A stretch of 64,000 bases of DNA from Kitasatospora terrestris (GTDB taxonomy: Bacteria > Actinomycetota > Actinomycetes > Streptomycetales > Streptomycetaceae), in contig NZ_BAABIS010000001.1 in assembly GCF_039542905.1 (NCBI RefSeq), positions 7,688,001-7,752,000 on the forward strand, in the 5' to 3' direction. Under the pieces are notes generated by a model that searched no databases, had not been told where the DNA came from, and worked only from the letters and a program-made list of their open reading frames with translations. Below are positions 18,825 to 27,500 of the stretch, piece after piece (the first letter of the stretch is position 1; each line of letters opens with the position of its first letter). The position numbers and the translations under genes were made by a program.

Positions 18825-19676
18825 ATGGCGGTCGGACGACGGGCGGTCCTGGGAGCACTGGCGGTCGGCGTGCTGGGCGGATGCGGACGCGACGCCGGGC
18901 CGCCGGACGACGGACCGCCCGCCGCGCCGCCGGCGACTCCGGCCGCTTCGGCTGCCCCGGCGACACCGGTGGCCTCGGCAGCACTGCCGGCCCGGGCGGC
19001 GGTGGTCGACCGGTACGCGGGGAGCCGGCCGGAGAGCTGGGGCACCGACGTGGCGGGCGTGGTGACAGCCCGTCCGGACGCCGCCCTCGCGCTGACCTTC
19101 GACGCCTGCGGCGGGCCCGGCGGCGACGGGTACGACGGCGCGCTGGTCGACACCCTGCGGCAGCACGGGGTGCCCGCCACGCTCTTCCTGAACGCCCGCT
19201 GGATCGACGCCAACCCCGAACGGGCCCGCGAACTCGCCGCCGACCCGCTGTTCGAGATCGGCAACCACGGCACCGCCCACCGCCCGCTCTCCGTCACCGG
19301 CCGTGCCGCGTACGGCATCGCGGGCACCCGCGACGCCGGCGAGGCGTACGACGAGGTCGCCGGCAACCACGCCCGGCTCACCGCGCTGCTCGGCCGGCCG
19401 CCGCGCTGGTTCCGCTCCGGCACTGCCCACTACGACGAGGTCGCCACCCGGATCGTCGCCGACCTCGCCGAACAGGTCGCCGGCTTCGCCGTCAACGCGG
19501 ACGGCGGTGCCACCTTCACCGCCGAGCAGGTCCGCACCGCCCTCGCCGACGTCCCTCCCGGCGCCCTCGTCATCGCCCACCTCAACCACCCCGCCGGAGG
19601 CACCGCCCCCGGCTTCGCCGCCGCCCTGCCCACCCTCCTCGCCGCCGGCCGCACCTTCGCCCGCCTCAGCGACTGA
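18825..19676 (+). CDS. Polysaccharide deacetylase (NodB-fold) lipoprotein
   Basis: A 283-residue secreted protein. The N-terminus MAVGRRAVLGALAVGVLGGC ends in a lipobox cysteine (Cys20), so it should be lipid-anchored. A Pro/Ala-rich linker follows to about residue 60. The NodB domain has LALTFDACGG (motif 1, Asp) near 86-95, the metal-binding H-x3-H in IGNHGTAHRPL (about 146), WFRSGTAHYDE and the final VIAHLNHP histidine motif. It likely removes acetyl groups from peptidoglycan or another N-acetyl polysaccharide outside the cell. TFDACGG instead of TFDDG marks a known actinobacterial subgroup. It is divergent from the antiporter gene. Confidence 0.86.
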   Translation: MAVGRRAVLGALAVGVLGGCGRDAGPPDDGPPAAPPATPAASAAPATPVASAALPARAAVVDRYAGSRPESWGTDVAGVVTARPDAALALTFDACGGPGGDGYDGALVDTLRQHGVPATLFLNARWIDANPERARELAADPLFEIGNHGTAHRPLSVTGRAAYGIAGTRDAGEAYDEVAGNHARLTALLGRPPRWFRSGTAHYDEVATRIVADLAEQVAGFAVNADGGATFTAEQVRTALADVPPGALVIAHLNHPAGGTAPGFAAALPTLLAAGRTFARLSD

Positions 19677-19710
19677 CGGCCGCCGGCGGCCGGGGCCGCT
19701 CCCTGCACGC

Positions 19711-19752
19711 TGTTCTCCGACGGCCTGCTGCTCGACACCGAGGGCTTCTGAC
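19711..19752 (+). pseudogene. Possible relic of a HAD-like hydrolase N-terminus
   Basis: Fourteen codons read LFSDGLLLDTEGF then TGA. SDGLLLDTE closely resembles the first motif of HAD-family phosphatases (FDxDGxLxDTE), with the first catalytic Asp replaced by Ser. No start or rest of the gene is present in the 170-bp gap. It may be a decayed remnant; chance similarity cannot be excluded. Confidence 0.3.
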
Positions 19753-19848
19753 CGGTCCTGCACAGGACACGTCCCGGCGGATATCCGGCTGCGCGGGTGG
19801 CGCGCCGTCAGTACGGTGTGCCTTCCCCGGTGGAGGAGGGTGTGGGCG

Positions 19849-20166
19849 GTGCGGTGGCGGTTGATGCGGGGCGAGGCGCTGCTCGGCGAGTTGGCCGAGG
19901 ACGGGTGCGACATGCCGTTCTCCACGGCGCGGTTCGAGGCCGGGGCGGGGTGGGGGGAGGTGCGGGCGCACTTCGATGCGTTGAACGCGCTGAGTGGGCC
20001 CGATCCGGACGGAGTGAGGACGGCCGCCGTGCTGGGGCCGATCATCGACCTCGGGCTGACCCTGGTGCCGGACGGGGGAGGGCAGGCGCTCGGGGTCTGG
20101 CGCAAGGAGGCCGGCGGTACGTGCTTCCTGCGCATCGACGGCGCCCGGGCCCGAATGAGGTACTGA
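19849..20166 (+). CDS. Small hypothetical protein
   Basis: A 105-residue protein beginning at a GTG with GGAGGAGG about 9 bases before it; an ATG five codons later is an alternative. The sequence (MRGEALLGELAEDGCDMPFST, then FDALNALSGPDPDGVRTAAVLGPIIDLGLTLVP) has no membrane helix, signal or recognised motif, and looks like a small alpha/beta cytoplasmic protein. It ends 54 bp before the rifamycin-associated element of helR, so it belongs to a different transcript. I do not recognise a family; the good ribosome site and coding-like composition are the only support. Confidence 0.55.
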   Translation: MRWRLMRGEALLGELAEDGCDMPFSTARFEAGAGWGEVRAHFDALNALSGPDPDGVRTAAVLGPIIDLGLTLVPDGGGQALGVWRKEAGGTCFLRIDGARARMRY

Positions 20167-20220
20167 GTGCCCGCGCCGAGGCGGTGGCACCTTCCCGCCA
20201 CTATCAACCTATAGCCGAGT

Positions 20221-20243
20221 GGGGGCCTTGCGGCAAGGCCCCC
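20221..20243 (+). promoter_or_regulatory. Rifamycin-associated element (RAE)
   Basis: A perfect palindrome of 11+1+11 bases. The left arm is GGGGGCCTTGC (20221-20231), the centre is G, and the right arm is GCAAGGCCCCC. It matches the described actinobacterial rifamycin-associated element, an inverted repeat with TTGCGGCAAGG at its core that lies in promoters of rifamycin-inducible genes. It is 43 bp before the helR start. A TATCAACCTATAG stretch upstream (20202-20214) may supply the -10 region. Confidence 0.85.
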
Positions 20244-20285
20244 TCGGTGTCGCAGAATGTCGGGCCGAGGCCGGAACCTGCAGAA

Positions 20286-22475
20286 ATGGGTGATTTGCTA
20301 CACATGCGCGCTGAGCGACTGCACCACGAGGACGTCTTCGACCTGCCCGGGCGGCTCGCCGCCAAGGCGGATCCGGCGCTGATCGGCGCGGACCGGGAGC
20401 AGTTCGCTGCCATCGCCGAGAGCCTGGAGCAGACCGTCGCCGAGCTGTCCGAGCGGCTGGACGCGCTGCGCCGCGAGCCGGGCGGGGCGGGCCGGGCGGC
20501 GATGGACCGGGACAACGAGATCCACCGGCTGAGCGGCCGGCTGCGGGCGCTGCGCCGGTTCGGGCTGGACCTGTGCCTGGGCCGGATCGTCGCGGAGGGC
20601 GACACCGAGCCGGTGTACATCGGCCGGCTCGGGCTGACCGACGGCGACGGGCGCCGGCTGCTGATCGACTGGCGCTCCCCGGCGGCGGAGCCGTTCTTCG
20701 CCGCGACCCACGCCAACCCGATGGGCCTGGCCAGCCGCCGCCGCTACCGCTGGGCGCGCGGCCGGATCAACGACTACTGGGACGAGGTGTTCACCGCCGA
20801 CGGTCTCTCCGGGAACGCCGCGCTCGACGACCAGTCGGCGTTCATCGCGAGCCTCGGCTCCAGCCGCTCGTCGCGGATGCGGGACGTGCTGGCCACCATC
20901 CAGTCCGACCAGGACGCGATCATCCGGGCGGGCTCGCGCGGCGCCCTGGTCGTCGACGGCGGCCCGGGCACCGGCAAGACGGTGGTGGCGCTGCACCGCT
21001 CCGCGCACCTGCTGTACTCCGACCCGCGCCTGGGCCACCGCCGCGGCGGGGTGCTGTTCGTCGGCCCGCACCAGCCGTACCTGGCGTACGTCGCGGACGT
21101 GCTGCCGAGCCTCGGCGAGGAGGGCGTGCAGACCTGCACCGTCCGCGACCTGGTCGACGAGGGGGCGGTCGCGACGGTCGAGCGCGACCCGGAGGTGGCC
21201 CGGCTGAAGGCGTCCGCGGAGCTGGTGAAGGGCATCGAGGCGGCCGTCCGGATCTACGAGGAGCCGCCGACCGAGGGCATGGAGGTCTCCACGTACTGGG
21301 GGGAGCTCTGGCTGAGCGCCGACGACTGGGCGCGGGCCTTCGACGCGCCCGCACCCGGCACCCCGCACAACGAGGCACGGGCGCAGATCTGGGAGGAGGT
21401 CGTCACGCTGCTGCGCGACAAGCTGGAGGTGGACGAGGAGGAGGGCGAGGTCCCGGCCGCGCTGTTCCGCCGCTCGCTGCGCGAGAACCGGGAGCTGGTC
21501 ACCACCCTCAACAAGGCGTGGCCGATGATCGAGGCCACCGACCTGGTCGGCGACCTGTGGACCGTCCCCGCGTACCTGCGGCTGGCCGCGCCGTGGCTCG
21601 GCCGGGAGGAGATCCGGCTGCTGCAGCGCGAGGACCCGCAGGCGTGGACGGTCTCCGACCTGCCGCTGATCGACGCCGCCCGGCAGCGCCTCGGCGACCC
21701 GGAGTCGGCGAAGCTCCAGCGCCGCCGGGAGGCGGCGCTGGCCGCCGAGCGGGAGCGGATGTCCGGCGTGATCGACCACCTGCTGGACGCGGACGACGAC
21801 GGCGAGGGCGTGGTCACCATGCTGCGCGGCCAGGACCTGAAGGACAGCCTGGTCGACACCGATGCCCTGCCCACCGCCGACCCGGACCGGCTGGCCGGCC
21901 CGTTCGCCCACATCGTGGTCGACGAGGCGCAGGAACTCACCGACGCCGAATGGCAGATGCTGCTCCGGCGCTGCCCGTCCCGCAGCTTCACCATCGTCGG
22001 CGACCGGGCGCAGGCCCGGCGCGGCTTCACCGAGAGCTGGCAGGAGCGCCTGGCCCGGGTCGGCCTCGACCGGATCGAACTGGCCTCGCTGCGGATCAAC
22101 TACCGCACCCCCGAGGAGGTCATGGCGGAGGCCGCGCCGGTCATCCGGGCCGCCCTGCCGGACGCCAACGTGCCGACCTCCGTGCGCAGCAGCGGCCTTC
22201 CGGTGGTGCACGGCCCGGCCGCCGCGCTGGAGACCGTCGTCGCGGACTGGCTGGCCGCGCACGACGACGGCGTCGCCTGCGTGATCGGCGCCCCCGGGTA
22301 CCCGGAGAGTGCGCGGGTGCGCTCGCTCACGCCGTCGCTGTCCAAGGGCCTGGAGTTCGACCTGGTGGTGCTGGTCGACCCGCAGGCGTTCGGCGAGGGC
22401 ATCGAGGGCGCCGTCGACCGGTACGTGGCGATGACCCGGACGACCGGGCAACTGGTGGTGCTCACCACCGGCTGA
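20286..22475 (+). CDS. helR: HelD-family RNA polymerase-associated ATPase, rifamycin resistance type HelR
   Basis: A 729-residue UvrD/Rep-like superfamily 1 ATPase of the actinobacterial HelD class. An N-terminal helical hairpin (about 30-95) precedes the ATPase lobes. The Walker A motif is VVDGGPGTGKTVVALHRSA (222-240), the Walker B is HIVVDEAQELTDAEWQ, SFTIVGDRAQARRGF and RINYRTPEEVM are later helicase-like motifs, and the end contains LSKGLEFDLVVLVDP. HelR proteins displace rifamycins from RNA polymerase and recycle stalled enzyme. The RAE palindrome directly upstream strongly supports this subtype. ATG 20286 is used; ATG 20304 (MRAERLHHEDV) is also possible. No rifamycin-modifying gene is nearby. 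Confidence 0.9.
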   Translation: MGDLLHMRAERLHHEDVFDLPGRLAAKADPALIGADREQFAAIAESLEQTVAELSERLDALRREPGGAGRAAMDRDNEIHRLSGRLRALRRFGLDLCLGRIVAEGDTEPVYIGRLGLTDGDGRRLLIDWRSPAAEPFFAATHANPMGLASRRRYRWARGRINDYWDEVFTADGLSGNAALDDQSAFIASLGSSRSSRMRDVLATIQSDQDAIIRAGSRGALVVDGGPGTGKTVVALHRSAHLLYSDPRLGHRRGGVLFVGPHQPYLAYVADVLPSLGEEGVQTCTVRDLVDEGAVATVERDPEVARLKASAELVKGIEAAVRIYEEPPTEGMEVSTYWGELWLSADDWARAFDAPAPGTPHNEARAQIWEEVVTLLRDKLEVDEEEGEVPAALFRRSLRENRELVTTLNKAWPMIEATDLVGDLWTVPAYLRLAAPWLGREEIRLLQREDPQAWTVSDLPLIDAARQRLGDPESAKLQRRREAALAAERERMSGVIDHLLDADDDGEGVVTMLRGQDLKDSLVDTDALPTADPDRLAGPFAHIVVDEAQELTDAEWQMLLRRCPSRSFTIVGDRAQARRGFTESWQERLARVGLDRIELASLRINYRTPEEVMAEAAPVIRAALPDANVPTSVRSSGLPVVHGPAAALETVVADWLAAHDDGVACVIGAPGYPESARVRSLTPSLSKGLEFDLVVLVDPQAFGEGIEGAVDRYVAMTRTTGQLVVLTTG

Positions 22476-22497
22476 CGGACGGCCGGCGGCTCCCGGG

Positions 22498-23703
22498 TCA
22501 GTCCTGCCAGTGGAACAGCAGGGTGTCGACGGTCAGCGGCACCCGGGAGCCGAACCAGTACACGGCCAGGTCGGTGACCAGCACGCCGCCCGTCTCCCCG
22601 TCGATCCAGCGGAACCCGGCCGCCTCCAGCGCGGGGCGTGCCGGGTGGTCGTCGTCCTCGGCGGTGACGAACCGGCCGAGGGTGCTGACCAGGACCTCGC
22701 CCGCCGCCAACGGGTAGACGTGGTAGGTGCCCTCGCCCTGGCCGTGGTGGTCGCCCGCCTCGACGGGCGGGGCCGGGTCCAGGCCGGCGGCGGCCAGGGC
22801 GGCCGTCGCGCGCTCCAGCTGCGCCGGTACGTCGACCGGCTCGGCGGGCTCGGCGCAGATCGCCTCGATCCGCCAGCGCGGATCGCTCGGCCGCTCGCAC
22901 CACGGCGCCCAGGTGCGGACGATCGGTGTCCGCAACTCCTCGTCCAGGCCCGGGACTTCCACCCGGGGCCGACCGAGCTTCGCGTCGATCGCGCGGGTCT
23001 CGTCGGCGTCCTCGGTCCGCTGGTGGAGTGCGTACGCGGCCCACAGCGCGGCCTCCACGGTCGGTGCCGCGGCCGCGTACGCGCGCAGCCGATCGAGGTC
23101 GGTGAGCCGCTCCTGGGCGGCGAAGGCGACCGTGCGGTCCGGGTCGGCGAGCGCGTCGGTGACGTCCTCGCCGGCGCGGTCGCGCAGCCGGACGCGGGCC
23201 GTGCGGTGCTCGGGCGCGTCGGTGCCGAGCCGGTCCAGGACGGCAGCCGTCCCGTACCGTGCCACCAGCGCGTCCAGGCCCGCCTCGCCGGCCTCCCTCC
23301 GGCGTGGCCACGGCTGCGCGGCCGCCACGGCCAGCCCGCCGGCCGCGGTCGCGTCGCCGAGCCGTCCGCGCGCCAGCAGGTACGCCTCGGAGAGTCCGTA
23401 GCTGCTGTCCCGCTCCCGCTCCGGGTCCTGCAGCCACGGCAGCAACTCGGCCCGGTCGGCGAGCAGTTCGAGCAGCGCGATGCGGACCTCCGGGGTGTCG
23501 CGGCCGTCCCGCACCCGGCCCAGCAGCGCGGGCACCCGGCGCTCCGGCACCCGCCCGGCGAGCGCCTCGACGCACGGGCGCCGCCGCCACCACGGGTGCG
23601 AGGCGTCCGCGACGTACCGCGCCAACCGGTCGGGGTCCACCCCGGCCAGGCCTTCGCGGTCGACCCGGCCGGCCTGCGGGACGAACGATTCGATCATGCG
23701 CAT
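22498..23703 (-). CDS. Hypothetical protein with HEAT-like helical repeats
   Basis: A 401-residue cytoplasmic protein. The first two thirds contain alternating short helices such as WWRRRPCVEALAGRVPERRVPALLGRVRDG and PEVRIALLELLADRAELLPWL, reminiscent of HEAT/armadillo-type scaffolds, suggesting protein binding. The last third (from about residue 280) is a mixed domain ending in VYWFGSRVPLTVDTLLFHWQD. There is no signal or membrane segment. The start MRMIESFVPQ at 23703 follows the last low-complexity stretch; the second Met at 23697 is an alternative. It is convergent with helR, separated by 22 bp, and divergent from the amylase gene. I do not recognise a named family. Confidence 0.72.
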   Translation of the reverse strand: MRMIESFVPQAGRVDREGLAGVDPDRLARYVADASHPWWRRRPCVEALAGRVPERRVPALLGRVRDGRDTPEVRIALLELLADRAELLPWLQDPERERDSSYGLSEAYLLARGRLGDATAAGGLAVAAAQPWPRRREAGEAGLDALVARYGTAAVLDRLGTDAPEHRTARVRLRDRAGEDVTDALADPDRTVAFAAQERLTDLDRLRAYAAAAPTVEAALWAAYALHQRTEDADETRAIDAKLGRPRVEVPGLDEELRTPIVRTWAPWCERPSDPRWRIEAICAEPAEPVDVPAQLERATAALAAAGLDPAPPVEAGDHHGQGEGTYHVYPLAAGEVLVSTLGRFVTAEDDDHPARPALEAAGFRWIDGETGGVLVTDLAVYWFGSRVPLTVDTLLFHWQD

Positions 23704-23844
23704 CCCGGCATGGTAGGCCGCGGGCGGCGGAGGCGGTACTCGATTCGTGGCCGGGCCAAGACGCCTTCGGGCAGTGCGTGTTGACATCGCCGCAGGCTGC
23801 GCGGGGGCGGGGTCGGAGGCCGGATGCCGGGTGCGCGAGAACTC

Positions 23845-23912
23845 TTGACGGGGGCTCAGGAGCCGCTTTACGTTTCCATCACTTTGCTGAAAGTTACGGC
23901 AAGGTTTTGCAG
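23845..23912 (+). promoter_or_regulatory. Amylase promoter and putative operator
   Basis: TTGACG (23845-23850) and TACGTT (23869-23874) are separated by 18 bases and form a sigma-70 promoter. Directly downstream, 23881-23912 holds CTTTGCTGAAAG and GCAAGGTTTTGCAG, with TTTGC/GCAA repeats like those described at MalR/Reg1 (LacI-type) controlled amylase promoters of streptomycetes. The operator call is tentative. Confidence 0.5.
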
Positions 23913-23951
23913 CTGTCGCCGTCTTCCCACCCACCCGTGAGGAGCTCAACC

Positions 23952-26018
23952 ATGTCCGCAGGTCCCCGACCCCTGTCGAGACGTGCCGCCGCCGTGCTGT
24001 CCGGAGCGGGGCTGGTCCTCGGCCTGACCACGGCGCTCGCGGCCCCCGCGCAACCGGCCGCGGCGGCGCCCGTCGCCAACGGCGCCAAGAAGGTCACTGC
24101 CGTCCTGTTCGAGTGGAAGTTCGACTCCATCGCGCAGGAGTGCACCCGCACCCTGGGCCCCAAGGGCTACGGCTACGTGCAGGTCTCCCCGCCGCAGGAG
24201 CGCATCCAGGGCGGCGCCTGGTGGACCGCCTACCAGCCCGTCAGTTACAAGATCCAGGGCCCGCTCGGCGACCGTACGGCCTTCCGGAACATGGTGAACG
24301 CCTGCCACGCCGCCGGTGTGGACGTGATCGTCGACACGGTGATCAACCACATGACGTCCGGCTCCGGCACGGGCACCGCGGGCACCCAGTACAGCAAGTA
24401 CACCTACCCCGGCTCCTACCAGGACCAGGACTTCCACGGCTGCCGCCGCCCGATCGGCAGCAACTACGCCGACCGCGCCAACGTCCAGGAGTGCGAGCTC
24501 GGCGACACCGGCCAGCCCTCGCTGGCCGACCTCGACACCGGCAGCGACTCCGTCCGCGGGAAGATCGCCGGCTACCTGAACGACCTGATCTCGCTCGGCG
24601 CCGACGGCTTCCGGGTGGACGCCGCCAAGCACATCGCCGCCGGCGACCTCTCCGCGATCCGCTCCAGACTCAGCAAGCCGGACGTCTACTGGGTCCAGGA
24701 GGCCATCTTCGGCGCCAACGAGGCCGTCTCGCCGAGCGAGTACCTGGGCGTCGGCGACGTCCAGGAGTTCCGCTACACCACCGACCTCAAGCGGATCCTC
24801 ACCAACGAGAAGCTCGCCTACCTGAAGAACTTCGGCGAGGCGTGGGGCTACCTGCCCTCCGGCAAGGCCGGCACCATGGTCACCAACCACGACACCGAGC
24901 GGAACGGCTCCAGCCTCAGCTACAAGGACGGCGCGGCCTACACCCTCGCCCACGTCCTGATGCTCGCCCACCCGTACGGCACCCCGTCCATACACTCCGG
25001 CTACGAGTTCACCGACCGCGACGCCGGCGCGCCCAACGGCGGCACCGTCAACTCCTGCTACAGCGACGGCTGGAAGTGCCAGCACGCCTGGCCGCAGATC
25101 GCCAACATGGTGGCCTTCCGCAACGCCGCCGGCGACACCGCGATCACCAACTGGTGGGACGACGGCGACAACGCCATCGCCTTCGGCCGCGGCGACAAGG
25201 CGTACGTCGCCGTCAACCGCGGCGGCGGCGCGCTCACCCGGACCTTCCAGACCTCGCTGCCCGCCGGCACCTACTGCGACGTCGAGCACGGCGACCCCGC
25301 CGCGAACGGCGGCTGCACCGGCACCACCTACAGCGTCGGCTCCGACGGCCGGTTCACCGCCACCGTCGGCGCGGGCGACGCCGTCGCCCTGTACGTCGGC
25401 GCCGGAGGCGACCCCCGCCCGGGCGACCACAGCGCCACCGTCTACTACTCCACCGACAAGGCGTGGCCGGCCCACTATCTCCACTACCGCCCCACCGGCG
25501 GCACCTGGACCACCGTCCCCGGCGTCGTGATGGAGGCCGCCTGCACCGGCTGGGTGAAGAAGACCGTCCCGCTGGGCACCGCCACCGGCCTCACCGCCGC
25601 CTTCAACAACGGCGCCGGCACCTGGGACAACAACAACGCCGCCGACTACGCCCTCGGCACCGGCGAGATCACCGTCGCGGGCGGCACCGTCGGCACCGGC
25701 AACCCCTGCGGCGACCGGCAGACCACCGCCGGCGCCTCGTTCGCGGTCAACGCCACCACCGTCGTCGGCCAGAACATCCACGTCGTCGGCAACAACGCCG
25801 CGCTCGGCAACTGGGCCCCCGCCTCTGCCCTCAAGCTCGACCCGGCCGCCTACCCGGTGTGGAAGCTCGACGTGGACCTCCCCGCCGGCACCGTCTTCGA
25901 GTACAAGTACATCCGCAAGGACGCCGCCGGGAACGTCACCTGGGAGAGCGGCGCCAACCGGACCGCCACCGTCCCCGCCGACGGCAGGGTCGCGCTGAAC
26001 GACACCTGGCGCGGCTGA
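23952..26018 (+). CDS. Secreted alpha-amylase with two starch-binding domains
   Basis: A 688-residue extracellular GH13 enzyme that cleaves internal alpha-1,4 bonds of starch. The signal peptide spans about 1-39, with a twin-arginine-like SRRAAAV. The catalytic barrel (about 45-400) has DTVINH (residues 128-133), the nucleophile Asp223 in GFRVDAAKH, the acid/base Glu250 in WVQEAIF and Asp314 in TNHDTERN. The C-terminal beta domain runs to about 483. A CBM25-like module (about 494-577; ATVYYSTDKAW) and a C-terminal CBM20-like module (about 592-688; VVGNNAALGNWAPASALKL and FEYKYIRKD) follow. A GAGGAG ribosome site precedes the ATG. CBM25 plus CBM20 on one amylase should favour raw-starch binding. 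It is single-gene transcribed. Confidence 0.94.
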   Translation: MSAGPRPLSRRAAAVLSGAGLVLGLTTALAAPAQPAAAAPVANGAKKVTAVLFEWKFDSIAQECTRTLGPKGYGYVQVSPPQERIQGGAWWTAYQPVSYKIQGPLGDRTAFRNMVNACHAAGVDVIVDTVINHMTSGSGTGTAGTQYSKYTYPGSYQDQDFHGCRRPIGSNYADRANVQECELGDTGQPSLADLDTGSDSVRGKIAGYLNDLISLGADGFRVDAAKHIAAGDLSAIRSRLSKPDVYWVQEAIFGANEAVSPSEYLGVGDVQEFRYTTDLKRILTNEKLAYLKNFGEAWGYLPSGKAGTMVTNHDTERNGSSLSYKDGAAYTLAHVLMLAHPYGTPSIHSGYEFTDRDAGAPNGGTVNSCYSDGWKCQHAWPQIANMVAFRNAAGDTAITNWWDDGDNAIAFGRGDKAYVAVNRGGGALTRTFQTSLPAGTYCDVEHGDPAANGGCTGTTYSVGSDGRFTATVGAGDAVALYVGAGGDPRPGDHSATVYYSTDKAWPAHYLHYRPTGGTWTTVPGVVMEAACTGWVKKTVPLGTATGLTAAFNNGAGTWDNNNAADYALGTGEITVAGGTVGTGNPCGDRQTTAGASFAVNATTVVGQNIHVVGNNAALGNWAPASALKLDPAAYPVWKLDVDLPAGTVFEYKYIRKDAAGNVTWESGANRTATVPADGRVALNDTWRG

Positions 26019-26041
26019 CACCCGGGCCGCACGGTCTCCCC

Positions 26042-26070
26042 GCCGGCCCGGCCGCCCGCCGGCCCGGCCG
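26042..26070. repeat. 13-bp direct repeat after the amylase gene
   Basis: GCCGGCCCGGCCG occurs at 26042-26054 and again at 26058-26070. Parts can pair as an imperfect GC stem (CCCCG-CCGG with CCGG-C-CGGGG), so it may act as the terminator between the convergent amylase and AraC genes. Confidence 0.35.
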
Positions 26071-26101
26071 GGGCTCGGCGGGCACACCGGTCTCCGGCCG
26101 C

Positions 26102-27037
26102 TCAGCCGTCCAGGCGGAGGGCCGCGCTCGGCGGCATGCCGTAGGCCGCGCGGTAGTGGGCGGCGAAGCTGCCCGCGTGGGCGAAGCCCCAGCGCATCGC
26201 GATACCGGTGACGGTCGCCGTCGCGGGGTCCGCGGCGAGCAGGTCGCGGTGGGCGGCGGCCAGGCGTACGCGGCGCAGGTGGGCGAGCGGGGTGGTGCCG
26301 AGGTGCCGGCGGAACGCGTACTGCACGGCCCGCGGGGTGACGTACGCGGCGCCGGCGATGTCCGCGAGCGCGATGTCCCGGTCGGCATTGGACTCGATGA
26401 ACGCGACCGCCCGGCGGACCGTCTCCGAGGTGGAGTCGGAGGAGTCGGCCGGGCGGGCGTCCCGGCCGGAGTGCGGCAGCGCCGCGAGGGCGGCGGCGGC
26501 CAGGTGGCGCGCGGCCGTCCCCACCAGCAGCTCGTTGCCGGTGGCGTCCGGGAGGTCGAGGACGTGGTCGCGCACGTAGGCGACCGCGGCGCCCAGCCGC
26601 CGGTTCGCCCCGGGGTCGACCGGCCGCGGCCCGGTCAGCCGGACCGGCCCCTCGGTGGGCGCGACCGCCTGCAGCAGCGCGGTGTCGAGCAGGGCGATGG
26701 TGTACCGGGCGGCCCGCACCTCGCCCCGGTACGGCAGGTCGGGCGGGGCGATCAGGAAGGTCTCGCCCGGGCCGAAGACCTCCTCGTCGCCGCCGGTCAG
26801 GTCCGCCAGCGTCCCGCGGTGCATGCTGACCAGGCAGATCCGGTCCAGCGCCCGGGCGTCGTACGCCATCGTGTAGCCGAAGTCGAGCCGGTCCATCGCC
26901 ACCGGGCCCGCCGCCCGGCGGCTGATCCGCACCCGCGCGTCCTCGACCGGTCCGCCGATCCGCATCGGCGTGTACGCGGTCGAGAGGAACTCCTCGGTCT
27001 CGCCGACGTCCGCACTGTCGAACAGCAGGGAATCCAT
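26102..27037 (-). CDS. AraC family transcriptional regulator
   Basis: A 311-residue regulator. The N-terminal part resembles AraC cupin-like ligand domains (AraC_binding_2 type; LDFGYTMAYDARALDRICLVSM, then FGPGETFLIAPPDLPYRGEV). The C-terminal about 100 residues form the double helix-turn-helix: DIALADIAGAAYVTPRAVQYAF and MRWGFAHAGSFAAHYRAAYG. The frame continues far upstream, but the ATG at 27037 (MDSLLFDSADVGE) has GGAGGAG 4 bases before it and is preferred over MVGVRRTRV at 27091. Its target is not evident; the only neighbours are the convergent amylase gene and a decayed collagenase gene, and regulation of either is speculation. Confidence 0.85.
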   Translation of the reverse strand: MDSLLFDSADVGETEEFLSTAYTPMRIGGPVEDARVRISRRAAGPVAMDRLDFGYTMAYDARALDRICLVSMHRGTLADLTGGDEEVFGPGETFLIAPPDLPYRGEVRAARYTIALLDTALLQAVAPTEGPVRLTGPRPVDPGANRRLGAAVAYVRDHVLDLPDATGNELLVGTAARHLAAAALAALPHSGRDARPADSSDSTSETVRRAVAFIESNADRDIALADIAGAAYVTPRAVQYAFRRHLGTTPLAHLRRVRLAAAHRDLLAADPATATVTGIAMRWGFAHAGSFAAHYRAAYGMPPSAALRLDG

Positions 27038-27155
27038 CGTCTCCTCCACCGTCCCGTCCGGTCGGACCCGCGTCCTTCGCACCCCGACCATACGCCCCCC
27101 TCGGACGCGGTGGGGAACCCGTGCGGCGACGCGGGCCCGTACCCCGGGTGCCAGG

Positions 27156-27500
27156 TCAGCAGTCACCTCCTGAAGTCGGCGTCGTAGCCGGTTCCGATGG
27201 TCTGCTCCAGGTGCGTGCGGGCCGTAAGCCGTACGACACGTACTCGGCCAGGCCCTCGATCCACCACAGCGTCGGCGTGCACGTGGAGGCGATGTCGTCA
27301 CGGTAGGTGACGAACCGTGCCTGGTTGCCGTACGCGGACGGGTCGCCCTCCAGGTACTGGCCGCCCGCGTCGGTGTTGGCGCCGTACAGGTAGCCGGCCA
27401 GCCGCCGGTCCTCGGAACCGGAGCTGAACACCACCACCTCCAGCGAGGTGTTCCGGTCGTCGGCCACCGGCTGCCCGGTGTCCACCACGTCGTGGAAGGC
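27156..27500 (-). pseudogene. Peptidase M9 (microbial collagenase) pseudogene, active site deleted
   Basis: The reverse frame reads LEVVVFSSGSEDRRLAGYLYG, NTDAGGQYLEGDPSAYGNQA, RFVTYRDDIA, then STCTPTLWWIEGLAEYVSYG. In M9 collagenases these two blocks flank the zinc-binding HEYTHYLDGRF helix and about 35-40 residues; here they are joined directly near base 27287, so the catalytic HEXXH is gone. After about 27225 the better reading shifts frame (ARTHLEQTIGTGYDADFRR then stop). The N-terminal activator domain and C-terminal collagen-binding domains are absent. This is a clear internal deletion of a once-complete secreted collagenase gene. Confidence 0.75.

Noticed and set aside
23893..23899. 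GTTACGG in the amylase promoter as part of the 53496 or 35822 regulon
   Set aside because: Only a 6-7 base match, single copy, within a region better explained as a LacI-type operator.
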